A stretch of 45,327 bases of DNA from an uncultured beta proteobacterium. GTDB taxonomy: Bacteria > Pseudomonadota > Gammaproteobacteria > Burkholderiales > SG8-39. Both the position numbers and the translations under genes were made by a program. Positions 35,830 to 45,287 of this stretch are shown in pieces. The DNA lies in NCBI GenBank assembly GCA_903928055.1, contig CAIYPG010000136.1, positions 1-45,327 on the forward strand, written 5' to 3'. The notes beneath the pieces were generated by a model. That model saw only the letters and a list, made by a program, of their open reading frames with translations, was not told the origin of the DNA and did not search any database. Every line of letters begins with the position of its first letter. Position 1 is the stretch's first letter.

Positions 35830-37809
35830 TTACGTAACCGTGGCCGCGGCAATGGCGGCAGGTTTCGGTGCGGGCTTGCGGCCCAGACGGTAGCGCCGGT
35901 CGGATGCGGCAAACAGTCCGCCCAGCCCCATCAGCAGGCAGCCGCCCCAGATGAGGCTGATCAGCGGCTTGTACTGGAACTTGAACAGCCAGGTCTTGTC
36001 ATCGACCGCCTCGCCCAGCGAAACATACAGATGCCGCGCGGCATTCGCATCGATGGCGGCCTCGGTCATGGGCATGTTCTGGACCGTGTACAGGCGCTTT
36101 TCCGGGAACAGTGTTGTCACCGGCTGATCGTTGCGCGTGACGTCGATCACGGCGCGCGTTGCCTGGTAGTTCGGGCCTTCGATGTCGCGGATGCCGGACA
36201 GGCGGAACGTGAAGCCCGACAGCGTGGTGGTTTCACCCACGGCCATTTTCACGTCGACGTCGGTCTCGTATCCCCTCGATACCGTGACGCCGAGAATGAA
36301 CACCGCCACGCCAAGGTGCGCAATCAGCATCCCGAAATACGCCCGAGGCTGTGCGCGCATCCGGCGGATGTAACCGTCACCCGGCGTCACGCCGAGCCGC
36401 AGCCACAATCCGGCGCAGGTGGTCACGATCACCCAGAACGCCAGCAGCAGGCCGAGGAACACCATGCTGCTCCAGTGGCCGAGCAGGAAGGGCACCAACG
36501 CCGCCAGCGCGATCGTGCCGGCCGCCGACCAGCGCAGTTTCAGCGCCAGCGCAAGCATGTCGTCCTTTTTCCATTTCACGATGGGGCCGATGCCCATCAG
36601 GAGAATGGCGGGGGTCATGAGCGGCACGAAGACGGATTCGAAGTAGGGTGGCCCCACGGATATCTTGCCCAGCCCCAGCGCATCCAGCAGCAGCGGATAC
36701 AGCGTGCCCAGGAAGACCGCGGCTGCTGCAACGGTCAGCAGCACGTTGTTGGCCAGCAGCATGGATTCGCGCGACACCGGCTCGAAACGTCCACCAAGGC
36801 CGATGCGATGGGCACGCAGCGCAAACAGCGTGAGCGAACCGCCGATGACCACCGCAAGGAAGCTCAGGATGAAGATGCCGCGCTTGGGATCAGTGGCGAA
36901 CGCATGCACCGAAGTGAGCACGCCCGAGCGGACCAGGAAGGTGCCGACCAGGCTGAGCGAGAAGGCCACAATGGCGAGCATGACGGTCCAGGCGCGGAAG
37001 CCGCCGCGCTTTTCCGCGACTGCCAGCGTATGCATCAGTGCCGTGCCGACCAGCCAGGGCATGAAGGAAGCGTTCTCCACCGGGTCCCAGAACCACCAGC
37101 CGCCCCAGCCCAGTTCGTAGTAGGCCCAGCCGCTGCCCAGCGCGATGCCGACGGTGAGCGAGGACCATGCGGCAATCGTCCAGGGGCGTGACCAGCGCGC
37201 CCAGGTTGCGTCGAGCTTGCCGTCAATCAGCGCGGCGATTGCGAACGCGAATGCCACGGAGAATCCGACATAGCCCATGTACAGGAGTGGCGGATGGAAC
37301 ACCATGCCCGGATCCTGCAGCAGCGGATTAAGATCATTTCCATCAGGAGCGGGAGGAAAAATGCGCTCAAACGGATTGGATGTGATCAGCATGAACGTAA
37401 GGAAGCCGACGCTCACCAGCGCCATGATGCCGAGCACGCGTGCCACCATGCGCTCCGGCAGATGCCTGCTGAACGCGGCAACGGCGGTCGACCAGAAGCC
37501 GAGCATCAGGGTCCATAGCAGCAACGAGCCCTCATGGCCGCCCCAGACGCCGGCGAACCGGTAGGCCAGCGGCAGCTTGCTGTTGGAGTGCTCCGCGACG
37601 TAGGCGACGGAGAAATCGTTGGAGATGAAGGCCTGCGACAGGCAGCCAAAGGCGATGGCGACCAGCGCGCATTGCGCCAGTGCGGCAGGCCGCGCCAGCG
37701 CCATCCATGAGCCCTGCCCGCGGGATGCGCCGGCAATCGGCAGCACACCCTGCACGATGGCGACGCACAGCGCCAGGATGAGTGCGAAATGCCCGAGTTC
37801 TGGAATCAT
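35830..37809 (-). CDS. ccmF: Heme lyase subunit CcmF
   Basis: This 659-residue inner-membrane protein has about 14-15 helices. Its WWD domain reads [20 protein letters not shown], with conserved His residues in neighbouring loops ([18 protein letters not shown]) that bind heme. With CcmH and CcmI it attaches heme to apocytochrome c. Its ATG overlaps the ccmE stop (ATGA). Length is normal. Confidence 0.97.
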   Translation of the reverse strand: MIPELGHFALILALCVAIVQGVLPIAGASRGQGSWMALARPAALAQCALVAIAFGCLSQAFISNDFSVAYVAEHSNSKLPLAYRFAGVWGGHEGSLLLWTLMLGFWSTAVAAFSRHLPERMVARVLGIMALVSVGFLTFMLITSNPFERIFPPAPDGNDLNPLLQDPGMVFHPPLLYMGYVGFSVAFAFAIAALIDGKLDATWARWSRPWTIAAWSSLTVGIALGSGWAYYELGWGGWWFWDPVENASFMPWLVGTALMHTLAVAEKRGGFRAWTVMLAIVAFSLSLVGTFLVRSGVLTSVHAFATDPKRGIFILSFLAVVIGGSLTLFALRAHRIGLGGRFEPVSRESMLLANNVLLTVAAAAVFLGTLYPLLLDALGLGKISVGPPYFESVFVPLMTPAILLMGIGPIVKWKKDDMLALALKLRWSAAGTIALAALVPFLLGHWSSMVFLGLLLAFWVIVTTCAGLWLRLGVTPGDGYIRRMRAQPRAYFGMLIAHLGVAVFILGVTVSRGYETDVDVKMAVGETTTLSGFTFRLSGIRDIEGPNYQATRAVIDVTRNDQPVTTLFPEKRLYTVQNMPMTEAAIDANAARHLYVSLGEAVDDKTWLFKFQYKPLISLIWGGCLLMGLGGLFAASDRRYRLGRKPAPKPAAIAAATVT

Positions 37810-38252
37810 TGGATCACCGTTTTGGCTGCTTTCTGTGCCTGATCGACCGCCGCCTTGGCTTCCGGAGGCATGTATTTTTCATCGTGCTTGGCGAGGACCT
37901 CGTCGGCGCGGAACGTGCCGTCCGCGCCGAGTTTGCCCTGCGCCACAACGCCCCGGCCCTCGCGAAACAGGTCCGGAAGGGAGCCGCGGAATTCCACGGG
38001 CACCGACTTCGCCGTGTCGGTGACGATGAAGCGCACGGTAACACCGTCCTGCTGACGCTTGACACTGCCACCCTCCACCAGTCCGCCGATGCGGAAGCTG
38101 CGTCCCTGCGGGGCTTCCTTGTTGGCGATCTGGGTCGGCGTGAAGAAGAACACGAGGTTTTTCTGGAATGCGGCGAGCACCAGCCCGGCGGCCACTGCGA
38201 GCGTGGCGAGGCCGGCGCCGATGAGCGCGAAACGCTTATGCCTGGGTTTCAT
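37806..38252 (-). CDS. ccmE: Heme chaperone CcmE
   Basis: This 148-residue periplasmic OB-fold protein has an N-terminal anchor helix (8-29). The covalent heme site is His123 in [10 protein letters not shown], with Tyr127 as the expected axial ligand. It ferries heme from CcmC to CcmF. The ATG at 38252 is preferred over an upstream in-frame start. It overlaps ccmD by 17 nt. Confidence 0.96.
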   Translation of the reverse strand: MKPRHKRFALIGAGLATLAVAAGLVLAAFQKNLVFFFTPTQIANKEAPQGRSFRIGGLVEGGSVKRQQDGVTVRFIVTDTAKSVPVEFRGSLPDLFREGRGVVAQGKLGADGTFRADEVLAKHDEKYMPPEAKAAVDQAQKAAKTVIQ

Positions 38253-38418
38253 CGTGAGTGTTTCCATTGCGTGAAAATTGGACAAACAGGGCGCGGCGGC
38301 GCTGGCGGACGAGGCTGACTTCGATGACCAGCGCGATGGCTACGACGACGACGGATCCCCATACGTAAAGGCCGTATCCGCCCATTGCAAAAAATTCTTC
38401 CGGTCCTGACCAGATCAT
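38236..38418 (-). CDS. ccmD: Heme exporter subunit CcmD
   Basis: This 60-residue single-helix protein stabilises CcmE with CcmABC. It has the family start with [18 protein letters not shown] and a basic stretch RQRRRAL after the helix. The start at 38418 overlaps the ccmC stop as ATGA, with GGGGGA upstream. It is normal in size. Confidence 0.92.
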   Translation of the reverse strand: MIWSGPEEFFAMGGYGLYVWGSVVVVAIALVIEVSLVRQRRRALFVQFSRNGNTHDETQA

Positions 38419-39215
38419 GGTGTCCCCCGCAGTTCGGTCATGCACCAGTCGGTGTGCCGCTCGCGCTCGAGCAGGATGCAGCGCACCCGCGCGAGGATGG
38501 TCGCGATGCTGTACATCCAGAAGCACAGTGCCATGAGCAGCATGCCGAGCAGCATGGTCATGGCCATGGTGGGCGCACTCTTCATGCTGATTGACGCCCC
38601 CTGATGCAAGGTGTTCCACCAGATGACCGAGAAGTAGATGATGGGCACGTTGATGACGCCAACCAGCGCCAGTACCGCCCCGGCACGGTCGGCACGCCGC
38701 GGGTCATCGATGGCCGCCTGCAGCGCCATGAATCCGAAATACAGGAAGAGCAGGATCAGTTCCGAGGTCAGGCGCGCATCCCACACCCACCAGGTTCCCC
38801 AGGTCGGTTTGCCCCACAGCGAGCCGGTCCACAGCGCGAGGAAGGTGAACATCGCGCCGGTGGGGGCAATGGCGGTGGCCAGCATCGCCGAGAGGCGCGT
38901 GTTGAAGACCAGGCCCACCCCGGCCCAGAACGCCATCACCACGTAGAGGAACATCGACATCCAGGCCGCGGGCACATGCAGGAAGATGATGCGATAGGCA
39001 TCGCCCTGCTGCGCATCCGTCGGCGCAACGAGGAAGCCCACATACATTCCGGCGGCGCCCAGCAGGACGGCGAGCGCGGCAAACCACGGGATGAGGCGCC
39101 CGGCGAGCGGATAGAAGGTCTGCGGCGACGCATAGTGGAACCAGTGGATGCGGTGCTTCGCGGCGGAAGGCGATGCGTTGCCTGAGTAATAGGTGTCTGA
39201 GTCGCGGGTGGTCAT
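38415..39215 (-). CDS. ccmC: Heme transporter CcmC
   Basis: This 266-residue inner-membrane protein has six helices. The WWD heme-handling motif is WGTWWVWDARLTSELILLF, with flanking His residues in FLHVPAAW and WWNTLHQG. It loads heme onto CcmE. The ATG at 39215 lies 1 nt past the ccmB stop; the earlier open frame is not used. Confidence 0.96.
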   Translation of the reverse strand: MTTRDSDTYYSGNASPSAAKHRIHWFHYASPQTFYPLAGRLIPWFAALAVLLGAAGMYVGFLVAPTDAQQGDAYRIIFLHVPAAWMSMFLYVVMAFWAGVGLVFNTRLSAMLATAIAPTGAMFTFLALWTGSLWGKPTWGTWWVWDARLTSELILLFLYFGFMALQAAIDDPRRADRAGAVLALVGVINVPIIYFSVIWWNTLHQGASISMKSAPTMAMTMLLGMLLMALCFWMYSIATILARVRCILLERERHTDWCMTELRGTP

Positions 39216-39216
39216 T

Positions 39217-39885
39217 TCAGTCCAGTGCAATACGAATTGCGGTGGCGGTGGCCCAGGGCGCGCTGGCGAGCGAGGTGAGAAAAAAAGCGCCAAGCAGGAG
39301 CAGATGCGGCTGGGCCCCGAGCCCCGATTCGACGGCACCCACGGCGCCAGCACCAAAGATCAGCACCGGAATATACAGGGGCAGCACCAGCAGGGCCGCC
39401 AGGACGCCGCCGCCCCGCAGACCGAGCGTCAGTGCGGCGCCCACCGCACCGATCAGGCTGAGCGCCGCGGTGCCGGCGAGGAGTCCGCCGCACAGCGCCA
39501 GTATGGCGAGGGGCTGCAGGTCGAACTGCAGTGCCAGGATGGGCGAAATCAAGGTTAGCGGCAGGCCGGTCAGCAACCAGTGCGCGCCGATTTTCCCGAT
39601 CACCAGGACGGACAGGGGTTCCACGCCCAGCGCCAGTTGCTCCAGCGTGCCGTCGGCAAAATCGGGCTCGAAAATGCGTGCCAGCGACAGCATGGACGCC
39701 AGCAGTGCCGCGACCCACAGGATGCCAGGCGCCATGGCATGCAGCAGCGAACGCTCCGGCCCCACGCCCAGCGGGAACAGGCTGGTCACGATGACGAAGA
39801 ACACCAAGGTGTTCGCCACGTCGCTCTTGCGCCGCAGGGCCAGTGCCAGATCGCGCCGCGCCACACAGACGAATGCGCGGATCAT
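39217..39885 (-). CDS. ccmB: Heme exporter protein CcmB
   Basis: This 222-residue inner-membrane permease has about six helices, the family start FVCVARRDLALALRRKSD, and the central FADGTLEQLAL segment. It pairs with the ATPase CcmA to release heme-loaded CcmE. Its ATG overlaps the ccmA stop by 4 nt. Confidence 0.96.
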   Translation of the reverse strand: MIRAFVCVARRDLALALRRKSDVANTLVFFVIVTSLFPLGVGPERSLLHAMAPGILWVAALLASMLSLARIFEPDFADGTLEQLALGVEPLSVLVIGKIGAHWLLTGLPLTLISPILALQFDLQPLAILALCGGLLAGTAALSLIGAVGAALTLGLRGGGVLAALLVLPLYIPVLIFGAGAVGAVESGLGAQPHLLLLGAFFLTSLASAPWATATAIRIALD

Positions 39886-40517
39886 GCACGGTCTGCCTGT
39901 TGACCGAGATTGACGAGCACGATGTTTGCGGCGGCGATGGTGACTTCCATATGTGTAGTGAAGATGACAATGCCTCCTGCGGCGGCATGGGCGGCAATGA
40001 TCCGCGACAGGTTTGCCACTGCTTCGGCATCCAGTGCGGTAAAGGGTTCATCAAGTATCCAGATGCCCGACGGGTTTTGCAGCGCCAGCCGGGCCAGCGC
40101 AACGCGGCGACGCTGGCCTTGTGAGAGGTGCCGTACCGGCAGGTCTGCGCAATGCGCCAGACCGAATCCGGCCAGTGCGTCGCGCCTGGCGGAGCGCCCG
40201 GCGGGGCAGCCGGCCAGCGTGGAGGCGACGGCCAGGTTCTCGTGCGGCGTCATGTCGTCCTTCAGGCCATTCAAATGGCCGACATAGGTGAGGGCGCGAT
40301 GGTAATCCTCGCGCTGCTCGCCGATGGGCCGGGTGTTCCAGAGTACTTTGCCGTCGCTGGGCGTCAGCAGGCCGCACAGGATCCGCAGCAGGCTGGTCTT
40401 GCCGCTGCCGTTGGCCCCGGTGATGCGCAGCAACTGGCCTTTGGCCACGGAAAAGCCGGTATTGGAAAACAGCCGGCGCTCACCGCGCACGCAGCCCAGA
40501 CTGACGGCTTCAAGCAT
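39882..40517 (-). CDS. ccmA: ABC transporter ATPase CcmA
   Basis: This 211-residue ATPase has Walker A GANGSGKTS, signature LSQGQRRR and Walker B IWILDEP followed by FTALD and the switch His in TTHME. It drives CcmB. The ATG at 40517 gives the usual family length. The frame stays open for 46 more codons upstream, through a Cys-rich segment to a TTG at 40655; that extension lacks a ribosome site and is treated as untranslated or uncertain. Confidence 0.95.
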   Translation of the reverse strand: MLEAVSLGCVRGERRLFSNTGFSVAKGQLLRITGANGSGKTSLLRILCGLLTPSDGKVLWNTRPIGEQREDYHRALTYVGHLNGLKDDMTPHENLAVASTLAGCPAGRSARRDALAGFGLAHCADLPVRHLSQGQRRRVALARLALQNPSGIWILDEPFTALDAEAVANLSRIIAAHAAAGGIVIFTTHMEVTIAAANIVLVNLGQQADRA

Positions 40518-40887
40518 GGTCACGACCGTCCAGTCCGTGCGGTAGCGAACGATGGCGGCAGGTCGCCGTGTGACACGCTGTCGGGCGAGTTTGGTGTATG
40601 GGTGGCATGGGCCGCACCATGGGCTGCACCATGGACTGCACATCGGGCAGCACAAATAATCGGTTTTGAATCATGGGTGTGAAGCCTAACGGGGCTATCG
40701 AAGGCCGGGTTGATCCATGTCAAGCCGCGGCCTGCGTGAAGTAGGAGTATAGGCCCGTGGATGCCATCGGGGAATTGATTGTGACTATGTGTCTGGGCAC
40801 TGCAACCGGGCTGCCCAAATGCATGGCTCCAGACTTTCAGAACGAAGGGGCGGTTTGCGTCCGTCCGACCCTGCGGGGAGTTGTGCA
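40518..40887. other. Intergenic region between ccmA and the transposase remnant
   Basis: These 370 nt separate the divergent ccm operon and the decayed transposase. They hold the 12-nt tandem repeat at 40606-40653 and must carry the ccm promoter, for which I picked no convincing boxes. An open frame from 40789 extends the transposase frame without a ribosome site. Confidence 0.45.
40606..40653 (-). repeat. 12-nt tandem repeat upstream of ccmA, encodes Cys-rich peptide in frame
   Basis: Three near-identical units (CATGGGCCGCAC, CATGGGCTGCAC, CATGGACTGCAC) run from 40606 to 40641, and a diverged fourth unit ends at 40653. On the minus strand, in the ccmA frame, this reads C-S-P-W-C-S-P-W-C-G-P-C-H-P, with a Cys every three or four residues. 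Whether it is translated is unknown. Confidence 0.6.
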
Positions 40888-41790
40888 ATGAGGGTTCTGG
40901 CGGAGGCGCTGTGCAGCAGCGCGGAACATTTCCTGGCCGAGGCGATTGAGCTTGAACTCGATCATTTCCTCCTGAGATTTGCCCAGCAACGCAGCCCGGA
41001 GGGCTTGCAGGCTGTGGTGCGCAATGGCTATCAGCCGCAACGGCGCCTGCTGACGGGCATTGGCCCGGTGTCCGTGCGCATTCCCAAGATTCGCAGCCGT
41101 GCCGGCCGGTCGCTGGCATTCCATTCAATGCTGGTTCCGGCCTATCTGCGTCGCGCCCGTCTGCGCGAGTTCACGCCGGCACTCACCGTGCAATACCTGA
41201 ACGGCATTACGGACCGCAATTTTGGCGAGGCGCTTGCTGCGCTGGTGGGTTTGCATTCCATGCACCTGCCGCAGGCCCTGGGGAGGGAAATTCACGCGCT
41301 TTGGAGCGGACTCTGGGAAGGCCGCTTCAGCCGCCCGCTGGACGGCGAGTCATGGCAGGAACTCCGCGTTGACAGCATTCCCGTCAACTCGGGCGATGAC
41401 GGCAAGAATGCATGCGTGATGGTGGCGATTGGCGTGAACGGCGATCAGGGCAACCAGTTGCTTTCCACCCGCGAGTGTTCCGGCAACGTCGGTGAATGCT
41501 GGGGAACGGTGCTGCTCGACCTCAAGTTGCGCGGCGCAACTCTGCCATCCGAGGTTTCGATCGGCAGGACCACGGTCGACTTCGCCCGCGTCTGTGACGC
41601 AGTCCTGCCCGGCAATGGCTTGTCCGCCGCCGTGGATGGAATGGCCGGCGGCGGCCTCGCAATTGAGGCCAACCCGATGATCAGTGCAATCTGCCGGCCG
41701 CGGTGTGCAAAGTGTTCCGGCGCCGCGCCCGGTTCTTCCGCGGATGACGATGCAAATTCCCTCCATCGGCCGGGAAGGGAATGCGCGTGA
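40888..41790 (+). pseudogene. Decayed IS256/Mutator-type transposase, reading frame open
   Basis: This 300-residue frame starts at ATG 40888 with GGGGAG upstream. The N-terminal half matches Mutator-type transposases: RNGYQPQRRLLTGIGPVSVRIPKIR, MLVPAYLRRARLREF, YLNGITDRNFGEALAALVG. The first DDE Asp survives as Asp162 in RVDSIP. The second acidic block, normally GDGALGF, is GRTTVDF (226-232) with Arg227, and everything after about 240 no longer resembles the family. No catalytic Glu region is left. It is a dead transposase, though the open frame leaves room for reuse of its DNA-binding half. Confidence 0.72.
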
Positions 41791-41830
41791 AGCAATGTCT
41801 GATCGATGTCGTGTTCTGTAGTCGGCGTGC

Positions 41831-41868
41831 CGCTTCATACACCAGATTTGACCCTGCAAAGGGTCTGG
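41831..41868. other. Possible right end of the IS256-type element
   Basis: The stretch CATACACCAGATTTGACCC resembles the terminal inverted repeats of IS256-family elements (ATACACAAAATTTGAC-type ends). It overlaps a GACCCT-GCAA-AGGGTC hairpin at 41850-41865. The matching left end was not found with confidence. Confidence 0.35.
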
Positions 41869-41972
41869 ATAAAAGTTCGGCCGAGTATTGAAAATGATTC
41901 GGGGATAGTGGATATGAATTGCACAGCGGTATCCCTGGCAAATCCGTTGGTTGTTGGCGAGAAGGGGGCAAT

Positions 41973-42956
41973 ATGAACAAAGTTGGACAGTTACTTGCGG
42001 TTTGCGCAGTCATGCTCGCGATGGGCATGCCGTTTTCGACGAGCGCGGCCGATAACAATCTTCCGCAAATGGGCGAATCAGCGCCAGGCGCGAATGCAAA
42101 GGCTTCCCTCGCGAAGGACGCAGTCTGTACACGCTGCCACGACGAAAGCGAGACGGCGCCGGTGCTGTCCCTCTACCAGACCAAGCACGGGGTGCGCGGT
42201 GATGCACGCACACCGAACTGCCAGTCCTGCCACGGCGAAAGCGAAAAGCACCTGAAAGGTGACCCGAACGTCAAGGGCCGGCCGCAGCCGGATGTCGTGT
42301 TCAAGAAGGGCGCCTACGAGCCCAGCGACGACAAGACGCGCGCCGGACAATGCCTGACCTGCCACAAGGGCGGCGCCCGCAGCAACTGGGATGGTGGCCA
42401 GCACCAGAACAACCAGGTGGCCTGCAACAACTGCCACACGGTGCATGCACCTGCGGACAAGATACTGAACAAGAAGACCCAGACCGAAGTGTGCTTCACC
42501 TGCCACAAGGAACAGCGTGCCGATACGCACAAGATCTCCACGCATCCGATCCAGGCAGGCAAGGTGGTTTGCGCGGATTGCCACAATCCGCATGGCTCGG
42601 CCGGTCCTAAGCTGATGAAGCGGAACACGGTCACCGAAACCTGCTACACCTGCCATGCCGAAAAGCGCGGCCCCCTGCTGTTCGAGCATCAGCCGGTCAA
42701 CGAGGACTGCACGAACTGCCATACCCCGCATGGCTCGAACATTGCCCCTCTGTTGAGGTCGCGTCCGCCCTTCCTCTGCCAGGAATGCCATGACGGTGCG
42801 CATGCCAGCGGCACGCCGGCCGGCCCGAACTCGGCTGGCAACCAGAATGGCCTGGCCATCAGTCCCAGCGCCAACATCACCGGCCGCGCCTGTCTGAACT
42901 GCCATAGCGTGATCCATGGATCGAACAGCCCCGCCGGTGGGTTCCTGCAGCGGTAA
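41973..42956 (+). CDS. mtoA: Decaheme c-type cytochrome, MtrA/MtoA/DmsE family
   Basis: This 327-residue periplasmic cytochrome has a signal peptide (cleavage near STSAAD, about residue 25). It carries exactly ten CxxCH sites, with first Cys at 52, 83, 127, 151, 174, 200, 224, 246, 269 and 307. Spacing and length match MtrA, MtoA and PioA. It would thread into the barrel encoded 18 nt downstream and carry electrons across the outer membrane. The direction (Fe(II) oxidation or Fe(III)/mineral reduction) cannot be read from sequence. ATG 41973 has an AAGGGGG ribosome site. No MtrC-like outer cytochrome is in view, as in MtoAB/PioAB systems, but the window ends soon after. Confidence 0.95.
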   Translation: MNKVGQLLAVCAVMLAMGMPFSTSAADNNLPQMGESAPGANAKASLAKDAVCTRCHDESETAPVLSLYQTKHGVRGDARTPNCQSCHGESEKHLKGDPNVKGRPQPDVVFKKGAYEPSDDKTRAGQCLTCHKGGARSNWDGGQHQNNQVACNNCHTVHAPADKILNKKTQTEVCFTCHKEQRADTHKISTHPIQAGKVVCADCHNPHGSAGPKLMKRNTVTETCYTCHAEKRGPLLFEHQPVNEDCTNCHTPHGSNIAPLLRSRPPFLCQECHDGAHASGTPAGPNSAGNQNGLAISPSANITGRACLNCHSVIHGSNSPAGGFLQR

Positions 42957-42974
42957 GCGAGCAATCGGGAGAAA

Positions 42975-45287
42975 ATGATGAGAACTCAGAACGGAAAATA
43001 CCAAGTCAGGGTGATGGCCGTGGCCGTGCAGAGCGTGCTGGCCGCCATGTTTGCGATGCCGGCCCACGCGGACGATGCCGAAGCACTGGCCCTCAAGACG
43101 CCAACCAATTTCATGCAGATGGGCGTGTCCAACGTGACGCGGGATTCGGCCAAGTTCGGCGAGTACACCGGGTTGAACAAATCCGGCGGCTACCTGAACG
43201 GCGGCTTCAGCGTGCGTGGCGGTGATGCCTACGGCGGCGGCGAGGGCACGATGCGCTGGTCGGTGACCGGCGATGACGTCGGGCTGACCTCGCGCAACTT
43301 CGGGGCGACTGTCAGCGACCAGGGCAAGTGGGACTTGCGCATCGGCTTTGATGAATTGCGCCACAACATCTCCGACACCTACCAGACACCGTATACGCAA
43401 GGCAATGGCTCCGGTACCTGGACCCTGCCTGCAGGATTCGGGACGATCGCCAACACCCGCACCCTCAGTGCGGCCCAGCTGGGGGCGTTTCACAATCTCG
43501 ATGTCAGCAGCACCCGGGAAAACATCCTCCTCGGCGCCGGCATGACACTGGGCGCAGGCTGGACTGCCAAGCTCGATTACAACCACCTTGATCAGTCGGG
43601 TGCCAAGCTGCAGGCCTTCGGAGCGGGCGTCATTGGCACATCCACGGGCGAGAAAGTATCCATCCTGCCGATGCCGACAAACTCCAAGACCGACACGGTC
43701 AACCTGGCACTCAATTGGGCCGGAGAAAAGGCGCATGCCACCGGCGCGTATTACGGGTCGTTCTATCGCAACAACGTCAACGGCGTGAGCTTCATGACCT
43801 GGGGCGGCGGGAACAACATGGAGACCATGACCACCCCGCCGAGCAATGACTTCCACCAGTTGAACCTGAATGGCGGCTATGCGCTGAACGCGACGACCAA
43901 GCTGGCAGGCGGCCTGTCCTACGGGCGCAATACTCAGAACAGTCCGTTTGCATACGATGCAGGCATGATGGTGACGCCATCGCCCACGGCATCGCTGAAT
44001 GGCTCGGTCGTAACCAAGCATGCCGATGCGAAGCTGACCAACCAGACCACCAAGGACCTGGTTCTGACCGCAGGCCTGAAGTACGATGCCCGCGACAACA
44101 ATACGGCATCGAACATCTACAACGCCAACGCCATTGATGGCGCGCATCCTTATGCCTACCCGAACACGCCGCTCAGTACGAAGAAGGCGCAACTGGAGCT
44201 GGCCGGTGATTACCGCCTCTCCAGGACGCAGCAGTTGCGGCTGGCCTATAACCGGGAAAACGTTGACCGCTGGTGCAGCCAGTATGCGGTCAACGCCAAC
44301 TACCCGGCCGGCACGAACTGCGTGACCGCCACCGGCAGCAAGGAAGACAAGCTCAATGCCTCGTACCGGTTCAAGGCGACGGATGACATCCGCCTGAGCG
44401 CCGGCTATACGTTCAGCAACCGGCAGACCACGTTTGACGAAGCCGCGCGCGTGGCCATGCTCAGCCTGAACGGCAATGCCATTGTCGCCGGTGCGACGGT
44501 CACCGGCGTCAACGGTGGCGACTTCCTCGGCTTCCACCCCTGGTTCGAAGGCTCACGCAAGGAACATGTGCTGAAGGTCGGGGCAAACTGGCAGGCGACG
44601 GAGGAATTGACCGTTGATTTCAATGGCCGTTACCTCCACGACGTCTACGACACCAGCTTCGGATTCAAGGACGGTACCTCCGCCAGCATCAATGTCGACA
44701 CGACCTACACCATCAGCGAGGATTCTTCGATCACGGCGTACGTCACCCGGCAGCACTGGAAGCGTGACCTGACCGATGAGCAGGTGTCACCGACGGGTGT
44801 CGCTACTGCCCAAAATGCAACCCGCATCACCATTCCGACAGGAGCCACCTGGAGCAACGGCCTGAAGGACATTGATACGGTGATCGGGTTGGCGTTCAAG
44901 CGGGCGAATCTGATTGGCGGCAAGCTGGATATCAACGCGGACGCCACGTATTCGCTGGGTCAGAGCAGCTACAGCACCGGCCTGAATTACTTCACGACGA
45001 CGGCCGCGCCCGCGCAGACCTGCTCCGCAGCCATCATCATGTCCTGCGGAACGCTGCCGACGATCACCAGCCGGATGGTCCAGTTCAAGCTGACGGGCGC
45101 CTACAAGCTGGACAAGAGCGCATCGGTGGTGGGTGGGCTGCTGTACCGCAGCCTCAAGGCAAACGACTACTCGTACAATGGCCTTGATTTCGGGAATGTG
45201 CCGAACAACGTCCTCCCGACGGGTCAGCAACCTGGCAACTACTCGGTGGTGGTGCTTTCGGCGGCATACCAGTACAAGTTCCAGTAA
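42975..45287 (+). CDS. mtoB: MtrB/PioB-family decaheme-associated outer-membrane protein
   Basis: This 770-residue barrel has a signal peptide (cleavage near AHADD, about residue 33). Many strands of alternating pattern follow, for example GGYLNGGFSVRGG, KWDLRIGFDELRHNISDTYQTPY, TAKLDYNHLDQSGAKLQAFG, LRLAYNRENVDRWCSQY and AAYQYKFQ at the end. It forms the insulating sheath around MtoA. The Cys-x-x-Cys near the N-terminus of Shewanella MtrB is absent; Cys residues occur only in loops further on. The ATG pair at 42975/42978 follows GGGAGAA. It is co-transcribed with the decaheme gene. Confidence 0.94.
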   Translation: MMRTQNGKYQVRVMAVAVQSVLAAMFAMPAHADDAEALALKTPTNFMQMGVSNVTRDSAKFGEYTGLNKSGGYLNGGFSVRGGDAYGGGEGTMRWSVTGDDVGLTSRNFGATVSDQGKWDLRIGFDELRHNISDTYQTPYTQGNGSGTWTLPAGFGTIANTRTLSAAQLGAFHNLDVSSTRENILLGAGMTLGAGWTAKLDYNHLDQSGAKLQAFGAGVIGTSTGEKVSILPMPTNSKTDTVNLALNWAGEKAHATGAYYGSFYRNNVNGVSFMTWGGGNNMETMTTPPSNDFHQLNLNGGYALNATTKLAGGLSYGRNTQNSPFAYDAGMMVTPSPTASLNGSVVTKHADAKLTNQTTKDLVLTAGLKYDARDNNTASNIYNANAIDGAHPYAYPNTPLSTKKAQLELAGDYRLSRTQQLRLAYNRENVDRWCSQYAVNANYPAGTNCVTATGSKEDKLNASYRFKATDDIRLSAGYTFSNRQTTFDEAARVAMLSLNGNAIVAGATVTGVNGGDFLGFHPWFEGSRKEHVLKVGANWQATEELTVDFNGRYLHDVYDTSFGFKDGTSASINVDTTYTISEDSSITAYVTRQHWKRDLTDEQVSPTGVATAQNATRITIPTGATWSNGLKDIDTVIGLAFKRANLIGGKLDINADATYSLGQSSYSTGLNYFTTTAAPAQTCSAAIIMSCGTLPTITSRMVQFKLTGAYKLDKSASVVGGLLYRSLKANDYSYNGLDFGNVPNNVLPTGQQPGNYSVVVLSAAYQYKFQ

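Noticed and set aside
41888..41906. Possible Fur box upstream of mtoA (GAAAATGATT)
   Set aside because: Only the left half resembles the consensus; the right half does not match.
42078..44537. An 819-codon minus-strand open frame opposite mtoA and mtoB
   Set aside because: It runs across two well-supported genes, has no recognisable domain, and reflects GC-rich third-position bias.
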